Notes: a model not told the origin generated them from the letters alone. A stretch of 64,000 bases of DNA from JACPUW01 sp049115495 (GCA_049115495.1 JAGDZV010000011.1:1-64000), one strand, 5' to 3'; shown: positions 19,326 through 28,165, numbered from the stretch's first letter. Translations and numbers: made by a program.

Positions 19326-19355
19326 AAAAATCACCCATAAGGGTGATTTTTTTTT
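19326..19355 (+). terminator. Intrinsic terminator, duplicate of the one at 14281
   Basis: AAAAATCACCC, loop ATAA, GGGTGATTTTT with a nine-T tail. It can terminate the protease-lipoprotein transcript. Confidence 0.85.
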
Positions 19356-19413
19356 GACGTACAGGTTTGAGCTTTGCACTGTGTTTCTAACACAGAGGAT
19401 TTATTTGATGTAA

Positions 19414-19456
19414 GGTAAATTTACCTGAGCGGCTCGCCTACGGCAGCCGCTTTTTT
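19414..19456 (+). terminator. Second hairpin terminator plus a short palindrome
   Basis: AGCGGCT (19428-19434) pairs with AGCCGCT (19445-19451) and is followed by six T. Just before it is the perfect palindrome GGTAAATTTACC (19414-19425). With the hairpin at 19326 this fills most of the gene-free stretch 19066-19525. Confidence 0.7.
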
Positions 19457-19525
19457 GTTTGCAATACATTAAACCTAAGCCAACGTGACGCGGTTTAATT
19501 TCGTACTGTGTTTAAATTCTATAAA

Positions 19526-19909
19526 ATGAGATTGATTCTAACCATATTACTACTTTGTACAGTTTCACTTACATCAAAAGGTCAATCGGTAATTCGTTTC
19601 AATTTTGGCGAACCAGCTACAGTAGAAAGCTTTGTTAAAGAGGTAATGGTTTGGAAAGATGGGAAAAAGATCAGTCATGACTCTTATGCTGGCGATAAAA
19701 TGGAAATCTACCTAAGTGACAGTCTTATTAGAGTAACAGAAAAGGATTCAACACATGAATATCCAATAAAAGAAGTTAGAGTAGATGATTTTAGAAATGT
19801 AAGTTTTCTAGCAGAAAATGGAACCGTACTTAGGTGGCACAGGCAACAGCGTCTATTTCAAATAGAGCCATCAGAAAGCACAAAAGAAATAGTTTATTAC
19901 GTGGAGTAA
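19526..19909 (+). CDS. Small exported protein, unrecognised
   Basis: About 127 residues from MRLILTILLLCTVSL (ATG 19526); an upstream in-frame start at 19508 would add six residues. Signal peptide ends near SKGQ. The mature part is hydrophilic with short predicted strands (VVMVWKDGKKIS-like region, DSLIRVTEKDSTHEYPIKEV). No family recognised. A TAATTTCG sequence at 19496-19503 is a near match to the -7 element. Stand-alone gene. Confidence 0.6.
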   Translation: MRLILTILLLCTVSLTSKGQSVIRFNFGEPATVESFVKEVMVWKDGKKISHDSYAGDKMEIYLSDSLIRVTEKDSTHEYPIKEVRVDDFRNVSFLAENGTVLRWHRQQRLFQIEPSESTKEIVYYVE

Positions 19910-20047
19910 GCTGTTTAGAAGTTTTGGGCTAAAGCTCATTTTTTGCATTTTTATAACTCGTGGTTAAAGCCCCTAGCAATTGTATTCAAACTCAAAGTCC
20001 AAAAAGGAAGACAAATCTCAGAATAGTACGTGAGTGCTATCTATTTG

Positions 20048-20635
20048 TTATTTCGAAAACACCACCTTCCAAGCGCCGCGAAGTTCTCCTTCGCTATAAC
20101 CAACAGCTAAATCTTCAGGATACTTAGATTTAATTGCAGCGTAAGCTTCTTCATTAAGCGTTTCGCCTTCTTTACCATGACAGTTTAGGCACAAAGCCAT
20201 GGTTTTTATTGGCTTGTAGTAAGTAACGCTTTCAGCATCTTCAATAACTGATGGCTTCACATCCGTAGCCATGGCATCAAGAATTTCACCATCGCTATTA
20301 CGGGCAATATTAAATGGATTACGATACTTGTTTGAAATTCTCGAAAGGGTTACACCGTATTTTTCTGCTACTTCACTTGTTAGCGGGATGGCATGCACCG
20401 AGCAATAGTCAACTGCTCCGCTAAACCCAGCAGTATCAATAACTGATTTAAGTCTAGAACTCAATTGCGTAAAGGCAACCTTGGTTATGCTATCACCAAG
20501 TGAAGAATAATGGGAAAAATCTGTGGCTTCAACTTCTGTTTCAACAGTTTCAATTGTTACGGTTTTAGTTTCTTGTTTACAAGATGAAAAAACCAGAGCT
20601 GAAATAAGCGCTGTGGCAAAATATCTAATGAACAT
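20048..20635 (-). CDS. DUF3365/Tll0287-like haem lipoprotein
   Basis: 195 residues. Lipoprotein signal with lipobox VFSSC (C19). The rest matches the DUF3365 (Tll0287-like) family: AVDYCSVHAIPLT, SNKYRNPFN, YYKPIKTMALCLNCHG with the haem-binding motif C149-LN-C152-H153. Such single-haem domains are periplasmic redox or sensory modules. Its start overlaps the end of the upstream rhodanese lipoprotein gene by 11 bases, making it the third gene of a sulfur-related operon; a redox link to sulfane-sulfur chemistry is inference. Confidence 0.85.
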   Translation of the reverse strand: MFIRYFATALISALVFSSCKQETKTVTIETVETEVEATDFSHYSSLGDSITKVAFTQLSSRLKSVIDTAGFSGAVDYCSVHAIPLTSEVAEKYGVTLSRISNKYRNPFNIARNSDGEILDAMATDVKPSVIEDAESVTYYKPIKTMALCLNCHGKEGETLNEEAYAAIKSKYPEDLAVGYSEGELRGAWKVVFSK

Positions 20636-21035
20636 TTCTCCAGGCTACAATGCCACCTTTAAGGTTGTAAACTTCAGTAAAACCAAGCTCCTTGGTAAGT
20701 TTTTTCATGGCGCTTGAGCTGCGTCCACCTACATGACAATAAACATATACCGGTTTGTCTTTATCAAGCTCAGCCGCTTTCTTGGCAAAATCGGGGCTAT
20801 ACCAATCAATTAATACACTACCTTCAATATTGCCTTTCTTGTATTCATCAGGAGTTCTTACATCCAAAACAGTTCCTGGATTTTCATCAATCATTTTTTC
20901 AAACTCGGCTACATTCAGGTCTTTAGCAATTGGTTTGCTTTTATCGCCGCCCTCTTGTTGAGAGCTGGAAGAGTTTCCACAAGCCAAAACGGTAAACATG
21001 GCAATAAAAAGTGGCATAATAATTCTAAGGTTCAT
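20625..21035 (-). CDS. Rhodanese-domain lipoprotein
   Basis: 136 residues. Lipobox TVLAC (C19) followed by a Ser-rich linker, then one rhodanese domain: TVLDVRTPDEYKKGNIEGSV, active-site loop C100-HVGGRSSSA, and YNLKGGIVAW. Rhodaneses carry sulfane sulfur as a cysteine persulfide and transfer it to acceptors such as cyanide, thiols or sulfite. The lipid anchor places this one outside the cytoplasm. Middle gene of the operon 21373-20048, 26 bases after the cytoplasmic rhodanese. Confidence 0.92.
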   Translation of the reverse strand: MNLRIIMPLFIAMFTVLACGNSSSSQQEGGDKSKPIAKDLNVAEFEKMIDENPGTVLDVRTPDEYKKGNIEGSVLIDWYSPDFAKKAAELDKDKPVYVYCHVGGRSSSAMKKLTKELGFTEVYNLKGGIVAWRNVH

Positions 21036-21061
21036 GATTGGTTTTTAATAGGTTATCAAAT

Positions 21062-21373
21062 TTATGCAATAGCCGCATCAACTTGCTGCCAAGAGCCACC
21101 ATTTACACATTCAATTCCGTTTTGCGAAAGAAAACCTTGTGCCATGCCACTTCGGTTGCCAGATCTGCAACAAGCAATTACCGGCTTATTCCACTTTTTT
21201 ATTTCAGAAATACGGCTTTGAATTTCTTGAAGCGGAATATTCTTGCTGCCCTTTACATGACCGTAAGAAAATTCATCTTTGGTTCTAACGTCAAGAACAA
21301 TCGCACCTTTATCAAACATTTCCTTTACTCCGTTTACGGTTTTAGAACTGCTAAACATTGAAAAAATAGACAT
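21062..21373 (-). CDS. Single-domain rhodanese (sulfurtransferase)
   Basis: 103 residues, no signal peptide, hence cytoplasmic. Rhodanese fold with AIVLDVRTKDEFSYGHV, then the active loop ACCRSGNRSG containing C68 and catalytic C69, and CVNGGSWQQV. A GlpE/PspE-size enzyme moving sulfane sulfur. First gene of the three-gene operon. A palindrome and a -7-like element upstream (21404-21448) have the same geometry as the operators of the 44-50 kb sulfur island. Confidence 0.92.
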   Translation of the reverse strand: MSIFSMFSSSKTVNGVKEMFDKGAIVLDVRTKDEFSYGHVKGSKNIPLQEIQSRISEIKKWNKPVIACCRSGNRSGMAQGFLSQNGIECVNGGSWQQVDAAIA

Positions 21374-21403
21374 TATTTATTTCTTTTTTGATTTTGATTG
21401 GGG

Positions 21404-21448
21404 CAAAGAAATAAATGCACTGGGCTGCTACTTAGTAACATGGGTTAC
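21404..21448 (-). promoter_or_regulatory. Candidate Crp/Fnr-type operator and -7 element of the rhodanese operon
   Basis: GTAACATGGGTTAC (21435-21448) is a GTAAC-N4-GTTAC inverted repeat. On the minus strand TTTCTTTG (21411-21404) is one base off TAnnTTTG and begins 37 bases after the first base of the palindrome. The operators before the SQR, TauE and YeeE genes sit 36-37 bases from their -7 boxes, the same arrangement. Confidence 0.5.
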
Positions 21449-21540
21449 ATAAAAAAACGAACAATTGAAAGGCTTCATCGAAAGTTGATTAAAGGCTTAG
21501 AGCGAATAGTTAACATTGTTACTACTAACGAAAATTAGTA

Positions 21541-22020
21541 ATGAAAAATTTAATTTTAATAGCGCTAATATCTCTATTTATTGTGTCCTGTAAAAACAGA
21601 AGCAATTCGAGCACAGATCATGTTCAATCATCACAAAGAGATACGTCCATTGCGGATTCAGTAGTGATCCAATGGGATTCTTTATCCTATTTTGATTCGA
21701 CTTCAAATAAAATGGTCACACATGTAGTTTATTTGACCAAGAACAGAAGACTACTACAATTTGAAAGATCAGAAAACTTCGTTTTAGAGCTTCATCCTGA
21801 AAGGTCAGGAAATCCAGTTAATGGCCCAGTATTTCTAAGGATTTATAATTCAACAGGTGACTATATAGTAGATGAAAGGCGTGATTTATTAAAGATTGGT
21901 AATACACCTCCAAAATTGATAGGCACAGAATCATATGGGCCTTACCCCGGAATATGGTATGTTGATATTAAGGATCGAAACGGTAATCCTAAGGGTAGAA
22001 TTCGTATAGAAATTAGGTGA
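21541..22020 (+). CDS. Lipoprotein, first gene of an unrecognised operon
   Basis: 159 residues. Lipobox LFIVSC (C17), then a Ser/Asn-rich linker and a beta-rich domain (VLELHPERSGNPVNGPVFLR, SYGPYPGIWYVDIKDRNG). The C-terminal strand pattern resembles small immunoglobulin-like or C2-like sandwiches, but no family is recognised. Stop overlaps the next start as GTGA. A promoter-like TAACATTG at 21511-21518 with TTG at 21485 precedes it. Confidence 0.7.
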   Translation: MKNLILIALISLFIVSCKNRSNSSTDHVQSSQRDTSIADSVVIQWDSLSYFDSTSNKMVTHVVYLTKNRRLLQFERSENFVLELHPERSGNPVNGPVFLRIYNSTGDYIVDERRDLLKIGNTPPKLIGTESYGPYPGIWYVDIKDRNGNPKGRIRIEIR

Positions 22021-23240
22021 TTCGAATTTTAATCATTTCTATTGTCTTTTTAACATCAAAAGCTTTTGCTCAAAATTCATGGCAAATAGAAAAAATCGCG
22101 GTAAGCTTAGCTAGGGAGGGGAAAGTAGATTCTGCCAAATTACATATTTATCAATCTTTAGAGCTGAGTTCATCAGACACTCTGAGTGCTAACTTATTTT
22201 TGGCGTTGGTAAGTGTAGGTATAATAACCAATGACTTTGATTTAAGAGATAAGAGTTTTGAAAGCGCAACTGATTATTTAGGTAAGTATCCTACATTTAA
22301 ATCAAGTTTTTATTTAAATAGAATTTTCTTAAATAATAGCGAATTAGAAAACGCGATTATCGGTTTTACAGAGCTACTTGAAGATTTGACTGGAAAAAGA
22401 AGAATAAAGTGTCTTTTAAACATAGCAACAGCACATCTATACAATGATTCATTTAAGTTGGCTGATACTTTTTTGCAAAGAGCGGTTAGAATCAAAGAGT
22501 TTTCTCTTAGAGATTCAATTACTCTGTTTCAGATAACGGGAGCACTTGAATATAACATGGGTAATTTTGAAGGTGCTGCAAGTAGTTTTGAATCACTAAA
22601 GTCAATCTACTTTAGGAAAGGTGATCTTATTGGTATTAGAGATCAAATCTATAACCTTCATTTAATTAGTATTGAAAAGGGTGATTTAAGAAAAGGAGCT
22701 GATTTTATCTTTGAATATGATTCGTTTGTTCAAGTTATAAATTCAAAATATTCAAGACGATTAGAAGAAGAACTTGAAGTAAAATTTGATGTAAAACAAA
22801 AAGAGCAGGAGGCTCAGGTGATGGAGGAAAGGGCTAAAAATAATAGAACTGTGATTTGGATTCTGGCGGGAGCCTTGTTAGTTATTATTCCATTACTATT
22901 TTGGTTTTCATATTCCGTTAAAACAATTCGAGTAAAAAACCGTGAACTTGAAGACGCTCATGCTTCCTTGGAAACAGTGAATGAACGACTTGAGAAACGA
23001 GTTGAGGAAAGAACAATAGAATTAGAAGAGAGGAATAAAAGGCTCGAGAGATATGCTTTTGCAACATCTCACAAACTTAGAAAACCTTTAGCGAACATTC
23101 TAGGTCTTATTAGTTTGTTTTCAAATGAAATAGATAACGATACAATGATAGATATGCTTGAGAGATCAAGCGAAGAATTAGATCTTGCGGTAAGGCATAT
23201 GGGTGAGATTCTAGACCGTAAAGATCAAATAGAAAATTAA
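22017..23240 (+). CDS. TPR-like membrane protein with coiled coil and histidine-kinase dimerisation domain but no ATPase domain
   Basis: 407 residues, GTG start. Signal peptide about 1-19, helical TPR-like periplasmic region about 25-240, membrane span about 279-299, coiled coil 303-345, then a HisKA-like segment RYAFATSHKLRKPLANILGL with H352. The protein ends 55 residues later, so the HATPase_c catalytic domain is absent; no in-frame continuation exists because the next gene starts at once. It might be phosphorylated in trans, act as a phosphotransfer or scaffold protein, or form mixed dimers with a full kinase (inference). Confidence 0.8.
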   Translation: MIRILIISIVFLTSKAFAQNSWQIEKIAVSLAREGKVDSAKLHIYQSLELSSSDTLSANLFLALVSVGIITNDFDLRDKSFESATDYLGKYPTFKSSFYLNRIFLNNSELENAIIGFTELLEDLTGKRRIKCLLNIATAHLYNDSFKLADTFLQRAVRIKEFSLRDSITLFQITGALEYNMGNFEGAASSFESLKSIYFRKGDLIGIRDQIYNLHLISIEKGDLRKGADFIFEYDSFVQVINSKYSRRLEEELEVKFDVKQKEQEAQVMEERAKNNRTVIWILAGALLVIIPLLFWFSYSVKTIRVKNRELEDAHASLETVNERLEKRVEERTIELEERNKRLERYAFATSHKLRKPLANILGLISLFSNEIDNDTMIDMLERSSEELDLAVRHMGEILDRKDQIEN

Positions 23241-23243
23241 ATT

Positions 23244-24695
23244 ATGAATAAACTAATCCGAATTTTTGTTTTCACAATGTTTTTACCCGCTACTGTTTTT
23301 TGTCAAGTTGAGATCGACTTTGCTGATTCAAATATAGATCCAGTTATAGGAGATGTTGGAAAAGGTGAGTTTTTTAGAGTAAAGGTGAAAAATGTGAACT
23401 TAAATAAATATTCAATTGAAGTATTAATTGACAATAATGTCGTTCCCAATGCTGAGGTATTTCCCACAGTACCATCTGTTGATTTAAGCGGGCTCTCTAG
23501 CCTTGCAAGCGTAGTAGAAGATTTTCCTGAAATAGGCTATCAACTACCAGATGAATCCAATGATCAGCCAATTGAAGGAAACACAATAATTGAAATGCAA
23601 AAAAGTGACCAAAATGATGTGCCAAAGTATTTTTGGTCGCTTATGAAAAAGTTGTGGAATAACTTAGAAATTCAAGAAAGTGAACTTGATAGCTTAGGGA
23701 AAGATGTTTCTAAGGACTATCAAACATTGATTAGTCACTATTCTATTTTTCAAAATTATCGCAGTCAATTGCTTGGGTATGGCGAAAATGATCTAATCAC
23801 AAGCAAAATTACAAAGGTAGAAGTAGAAAGAATGGTTGACGACCTGAACAAAATCTATGAACGAAATTCAAAAATTAAGGGTCAGGTAAAATCAATTGAA
23901 AGGTGTATTACTGAGATTTATCAACCTGTGCGACAAAACACTGAGTATCCCATTAGCCCTAAGTTACATCAAGAAATTTTGGATGTAACTCAAAAGGTAG
24001 AATATCTTAAGGTTATGGTGGATGAGATAATTGCTAAATCATCTAAAGCACAAATAGATGCTCTTTTAGAATCTATACTATACTTAAATGAAAAAACTGA
24101 TTATATCTCATTGCCGATTCAAAATATTTCTGGTCAAACAAAAGTAACGGTAAATATCAAGCCAAGGGAAGAGTATGCAAAAGTTGGTGGACAGTCTTAC
24201 ACTTTTGGTCCTTTTCTTGTACCTGGTCAACTACAAAATTACATTTCAACCGGAGCTTCATTTTATGCCGCAGGACTTAGAGATAATAGAGTGCAGAAAG
24301 ATATAATTATGAGCGACACAAGTATGTACCAACTATCGGATCTACCAGATAATCCATTTGAACTTGGAATTTCATCTTTACTGAAATATGGTAGGAAGCA
24401 TGAAGTCGAATTACTTGGCGAAATGCAAGATGTTGGTCTTCATTTTTCTTGTGGATTAGGTGCGAGAATAGGTGCAACAATTAAGCCAAGAATTCTAGTG
24501 GGAGGAGGGGTTACCTTTGGAGATATTCATAACATATCAATTGATTATGGTTACATAATAGGTTATACTTCTCAATTAAGTCCAAATATTGAATTTGATA
24601 GAGAGTATCTCAATGTAAACGATCCATTCATAAATGGATTAAGAGCTAGTTTTTTTATTAGTATTGGATACTCTTTTCTTAGCTATATACCATAA
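23244..24695 (+). CDS. Large exported protein of unknown family, possibly a beta-barrel
   Basis: 483 residues. Signal peptide MNKLIRIFVFTMFLPATVFC ending near CQVEI. N-terminal beta domain (FFRVKVKNVNLNKYSIEVL), a central helical region about 150-290, and a C-terminal part rich in alternating strands (SCGLGARIGATIKPRILVG, ISIDYGYIIGYTSQLSP) that ends FFISIGYSFLSYIP, as outer-membrane barrels often end. Third gene of the operon with the lipoprotein and the ATPase-less kinase, three bases after the preceding stop. Function unknown. Confidence 0.65.
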   Translation: MNKLIRIFVFTMFLPATVFCQVEIDFADSNIDPVIGDVGKGEFFRVKVKNVNLNKYSIEVLIDNNVVPNAEVFPTVPSVDLSGLSSLASVVEDFPEIGYQLPDESNDQPIEGNTIIEMQKSDQNDVPKYFWSLMKKLWNNLEIQESELDSLGKDVSKDYQTLISHYSIFQNYRSQLLGYGENDLITSKITKVEVERMVDDLNKIYERNSKIKGQVKSIERCITEIYQPVRQNTEYPISPKLHQEILDVTQKVEYLKVMVDEIIAKSSKAQIDALLESILYLNEKTDYISLPIQNISGQTKVTVNIKPREEYAKVGGQSYTFGPFLVPGQLQNYISTGASFYAAGLRDNRVQKDIIMSDTSMYQLSDLPDNPFELGISSLLKYGRKHEVELLGEMQDVGLHFSCGLGARIGATIKPRILVGGGVTFGDIHNISIDYGYIIGYTSQLSPNIEFDREYLNVNDPFINGLRASFFISIGYSFLSYIP

Positions 24696-24697
24696 CA

Positions 24698-25222
24698 CTA
24701 ATCTTCATAAACCCTAGCGCTCCCAAAAACGGCGTTAACTTTTAAGTTGATATAAGCGTCAGAAGCGCTGTTGTTACTTGTGTATTCGCTTTCGCCAAAT
24801 GATGTCTCGTTAGTCGGAGTTTTTACTGAACCAAAAACACTGGCTGATTTTACTCTAACATTCATGCCACGGGGTATTATAATCTTAGCCGAACCAAAAA
24901 CTACATTACATTCAATATCTACACCCTGACCTGATGCAACAGCATTTGATAGATTTATTGTTTGGCTGCCAAATACTACGTCGTACTTAGAATCTTCTAA
25001 CACTTCTACATTGGCTATTGACTCACTAAAAACGGTAGCGGTGTCGTTAGATTTTCCGAAAATGCCTAAGAGCATTTTAGCTCCTATGTATAAAAAAATT
25101 AGAGCAACCGCTATTTTCCCTATTGGAAAATGAATTTTAAAAACGGCTTGTGCAATGAAAGAAATACCAAATAAGATGATAATAACACCCCAAAAAACTT
25201 TAGAGAATACGAATGAATCCAT
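24698..25222 (-). CDS. LiaF-like membrane protein
   Basis: 174 residues. Two hydrophobic segments at about 8-28 and 32-53, then a beta-helical domain with repeats of VFGSxxxx: VVFGSQTINLS, VVFGSAKIIIPRGMNV, SVFGSVKTPTNE, AVFGSARVYED. This is the LiaF C-terminal-like fold seen in cell-envelope stress proteins of Firmicutes and in many Bacteroidota transmembrane proteins. In this phylum there is no LiaRS system next to it; the role is open. Its 3' end almost touches the convergent operon. Confidence 0.85.
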   Translation of the reverse strand: MDSFVFSKVFWGVIIILFGISFIAQAVFKIHFPIGKIAVALIFLYIGAKMLLGIFGKSNDTATVFSESIANVEVLEDSKYDVVFGSQTINLSNAVASGQGVDIECNVVFGSAKIIIPRGMNVRVKSASVFGSVKTPTNETSFGESEYTSNNSASDAYINLKVNAVFGSARVYED

Positions 25223-25274
25223 GATTAATTACTTATAAACTCAAAATACGCAATAGACATTCTATTACAATATA

Positions 25275-25367
25275 AAGTCACTTCAAATCAATCGCTTTGC
25301 TTCGCTTACTTTTTCACCGTAACTCTGCTACGCTTTCAAAACTAAACTTCTTGATTTATTGTGACCT
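25275..25367. repeat. Imperfect inverted repeat in the gap before the LiaF-like gene
   Basis: AAGTCACTTCAAATCAA (25275-25291) is complementary, with three to four mismatches, to 25351-25367. The internal 59 bases have smaller imperfect repeats. This is the only structure noticed between 25223 and 25488. Confidence 0.35.
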
Positions 25368-25488
25368 TTTCCTTCATCACGAATTCTATCACCTACTTTG
25401 AGTTAAAACCTAACCCAAATTTAGGTAATTTCAATTTTGAAAAAATATTGAAAGTAATTGAAGGTAAAATACTTAGCTAAGCGGAGGG

Positions 25489-26814
25489 TTAAAGTGGTAA
25501 GCTGAAGATAACATTGAAGAACTCACCTTTTTTACTTTCAACCCGCATTTGGCCATTATGCATTTGTATGATTTGTCTACTTAGGCTTAAACCGATGCCT
25601 GATCCTTTAGCTTTTGTAGAAAAGAATGGAATAAAGATTTGACCAATCTCATTTTCAGAAACTCCGTACCCATTATCTCTAAAGCTCGTTTCAAGGTGCC
25701 TTTTACCACTTTTATCAACTTCTTTTTGGGTAATTGAAATCTCTGGATTCTCATGGTTTTGAAGTGCATGACTTGCATTTGAGAAGAGGTTATCAAATAC
25801 TTGAAATATTAAAGACTCGTCCAATGCGAGTTGTATGTTATTAGCAAGTTTTACATTAAAATCGATACCTAACTCTTTCACTCTGCTTTTATGCAAATCA
25901 GCAACTTGGGTAAAGAAGGCTTTTGAATTTACTGTGCGCTTATTAGGCGTGGGAATGTGAGCTAATTTTCTGTAGTCATCAACAAAACCAAGGAGAATTC
26001 TAGACCTGCGACTAATGGTTTGTAAACCCTCAACTATATCATCATTAGGTTCTTCTTGTATTTTTTCGATAGTTAAAAGTGTATCAGAAAGTGAACTTAT
26101 GGGAGTAACAGAGTTCATGATTTCATGCGTTAGAATCTTAATAAGCTGATTCCAAGCATCCATTTCTTTATTTTCAATCTCTGCTTTTATGTTTTGAAAT
26201 ACAACAACGTAGTGTGGTTGTCCATCAACCAAAAACCTGCTGCTTCTTAAACTAAGCTCTTTACCTTGAGATAGCTTTATCAGTTGTCGAGCGTCTGTTT
26301 TTTTATTAACCACAGAGTTAAAAAGTTGAGGGACTTTTTCTTCGTACCTACCCCAATCTACCAGGTTTGGAACACCAAGTAGGTCTTGAGCCGATTCGTT
26401 ATATAGCACCACTTTTTGTTGGTCATTTATAGCTATAATTCCAATATCAATGTGTTTTACGAGTCGTAGTAAGTATTGATAATGCGCTTCTTTTTCTAGC
26501 CTTAAGTTTCTGAATAGTTCAAGTGTGCTTTTAAAGCTTTCATGTAGTTCTTCAAATGCATTTCCAAGCTTATATGCACTAAAATTTACCGAATAGTCTT
26601 GGTAGTTAATGGCATCAATAAATTTAGAAAGGTCTTTATTGGTTTTTGAAATGAAGTTGAATAATTCAACTACCAATACAACTACCAAAAAGGCACAAAT
26701 TCCCGATGTGATGAGCCAGCTTTTTATAATCAGTACATAAACCAATGCTGATAGGGCACCGACCAAGATGAGAAGCCTTACAATTACATTTATGTTAAAT
26801 CTTTTATAAACCAT
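25489..26814 (-). CDS. NtrB-like membrane sensor histidine kinase
   Basis: 441 residues. Two membrane spans (about 11-30 and 34-54), a HAMP-like linker, a PAS-type domain about 110-210 (IDIGIIAINDQQKVVLYNES), H230 in the H-box ILTHEIMNSVTPISSL, and an HATPase domain with N-box QVFDNLFSNASHAL, DNGYGVSE and GSGIGLSLSRQII. It overlaps the end of the sigma-54 activator gene by 11 bases; the pair forms one operon. Kinases of this group in Bacteroidota are commonly found with sigma-54 regulators beside HlyD/MacB-type exporters, as here. Confidence 0.93.
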   Translation of the reverse strand: MVYKRFNINVIVRLLILVGALSALVYVLIIKSWLITSGICAFLVVVLVVELFNFISKTNKDLSKFIDAINYQDYSVNFSAYKLGNAFEELHESFKSTLELFRNLRLEKEAHYQYLLRLVKHIDIGIIAINDQQKVVLYNESAQDLLGVPNLVDWGRYEEKVPQLFNSVVNKKTDARQLIKLSQGKELSLRSSRFLVDGQPHYVVVFQNIKAEIENKEMDAWNQLIKILTHEIMNSVTPISSLSDTLLTIEKIQEEPNDDIVEGLQTISRRSRILLGFVDDYRKLAHIPTPNKRTVNSKAFFTQVADLHKSRVKELGIDFNVKLANNIQLALDESLIFQVFDNLFSNASHALQNHENPEISITQKEVDKSGKRHLETSFRDNGYGVSENEIGQIFIPFFSTKAKGSGIGLSLSRQIIQMHNGQMRVESKKGEFFNVIFSLPL

Positions 26815-28165
26815 GCTTCTCTAATCTACGGTAAAGCGCCGCTCGTGTTAAGCCAAGGGCTTTTGCGGCCTGAGAAATGTTGCCCTTGTATTTTTCTAAT
26901 GCCTTTAGAATAGTGTTTCTTTCAAGGTCATCAAGGTTTAGTTTTTCATTTTCAACTTCAACCTTTCTAACACCACCAAGCATAGAGAAATCAAGCCCGT
27001 TTGAACTCATAATTACTGCCCTTTCTATAGTGTGCTGCAATTCTCTAATGTTTCCAGGCCAGGCATATTCTGTCAAATGCAAAATATTGGCTTTATGCAG
27101 GTGCAATCCTTTCTTATGATACTTTTTGGCATAAAGTTTAAGAAAATGATTGGCCAATAATTCAACGTCCTTATTTCTTTCTCTTAAAGGTGGCAACTTC
27201 AATTCAACCATATTGATCCTGTAGAAAAGATCAGTTCTAAAGTTCCCTTTTTCAATTTCATCAGAAAGGTTGCTATTGGTTGCGGCTATCACACGTACAT
27301 CTATCTTCTCTTCTTTTTGCCCACCAACTGGTGTTACAGTTCTATTTTGCAAAACACCTAGAAGTTTGCTTTGGCTTGCAAGGCTAAGGTTCCCAATTTC
27401 ATCAAGAAATAATGTGCCACCATTGGCCAAGCTAAACCTTCCCAGCTTATTGTTTTTCGCATCTGTAAATGCGCCCTTTTTGTGTCCGAAAAGCTCAGAT
27501 TCAAAAAGTGAATCAGGAATTGCTCCAAGATCAATGCTTACAAATGGCCCTTTTGCTCTTAACGATGCTTTATGTATTGCTCTTGCCACAACTTCTTTAC
27601 CGGTGCCATTTTCACCGGTTATTAATACACCGGCATCAGTTGTAGCAATTTGATTGATGGTTTGTTTTATCGATCTTATCTCTTCACTTTCACCAATAAA
27701 CTCACCAAAAGATTGTTCTACTTCTTTTTGAATCTCTTCTCTTTGGGCTTTGAGCAGATTTATTTCTTCCTTACTCTTTTTGATTTGAAGCGCCGCACCA
27801 ACTGTTGCCAAGAGCTTTTCGTTTTGCCAAGGTTTGGTAACAAAATCGGTGGCACCTTTTTTTACCGCTGCCACTGCAAGCTCAATGTCAGCGTATGCGG
27901 TCATAGGAATTACCATAATTCTATCGTCGTGTTCCTTAATGCGCTTCAGCCAGTTCAAACCTTCTACACCATCGTTTACCCCACGTCTGTAATTCATATC
28001 TAGTAGAATAATGTCTACCGACTTTTCTAAAAGTACACTAATTACATTGGTAGGGTTGGGTAGTGTATCTACGCTCTCATAAAACTGTTTGAGTAGAAGT
28101 TTTGCAGAAGTCAATACATCTTCATCATCATCAATTATCAGTATCTGCGCATCAATTTTAGCCAT
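26804..28165 (-). CDS. NtrC-family sigma-54-dependent response regulator
   Basis: 453 residues. Receiver domain with phospho-acceptor D56 (VDIILLDMNYRRG), AAA+ domain with Walker A GENGTGKE, the sigma-54 contact loop as GAFTDA in place of GAFTGA, Walker B GGTLFLDEIGN and the arginine region, and a Fis-type HTH at the end (NISQAAKALGLTRAALYRRL). It should activate sigma-54 promoters after phosphorylation by the adjacent kinase. The most likely target is the exporter operon on the opposite strand starting at 29026, which has a -24/-12-like sequence. Confidence 0.95.
   Translation of the reverse strand: MAKIDAQILIIDDDEDVLTSAKLLLKQFYESVDTLPNPTNVISVLLEKSVDIILLDMNYRRGVNDGVEGLNWLKRIKEHDDRIMVIPMTAYADIELAVAAVKKGATDFVTKPWQNEKLLATVGAALQIKKSKEEINLLKAQREEIQKEVEQSFGEFIGESEEIRSIKQTINQIATTDAGVLITGENGTGKEVVARAIHKASLRAKGPFVSIDLGAIPDSLFESELFGHKKGAFTDAKNNKLGRFSLANGGTLFLDEIGNLSLASQSKLLGVLQNRTVTPVGGQKEEKIDVRVIAATNSNLSDEIEKGNFRTDLFYRINMVELKLPPLRERNKDVELLANHFLKLYAKKYHKKGLHLHKANILHLTEYAWPGNIRELQHTIERAVIMSSNGLDFSMLGGVRKVEVENEKLNLDDLERNTILKALEKYKGNISQAAKALGLTRAALYRRLEKHGL

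Noticed and set aside
20048..21373. Rhodanese operon as an arsenate or phosphatase cluster
   Set aside because: Active loops are six or seven residues with CHVGGRS and CRSGNRS, typical of rhodanese, and no arsenic gene is adjacent.
27270..28003. Long plus-strand frames opposite the NtrC-type gene
   Set aside because: They are antisense to a fully conserved sigma-54 activator and show no domain of their own.
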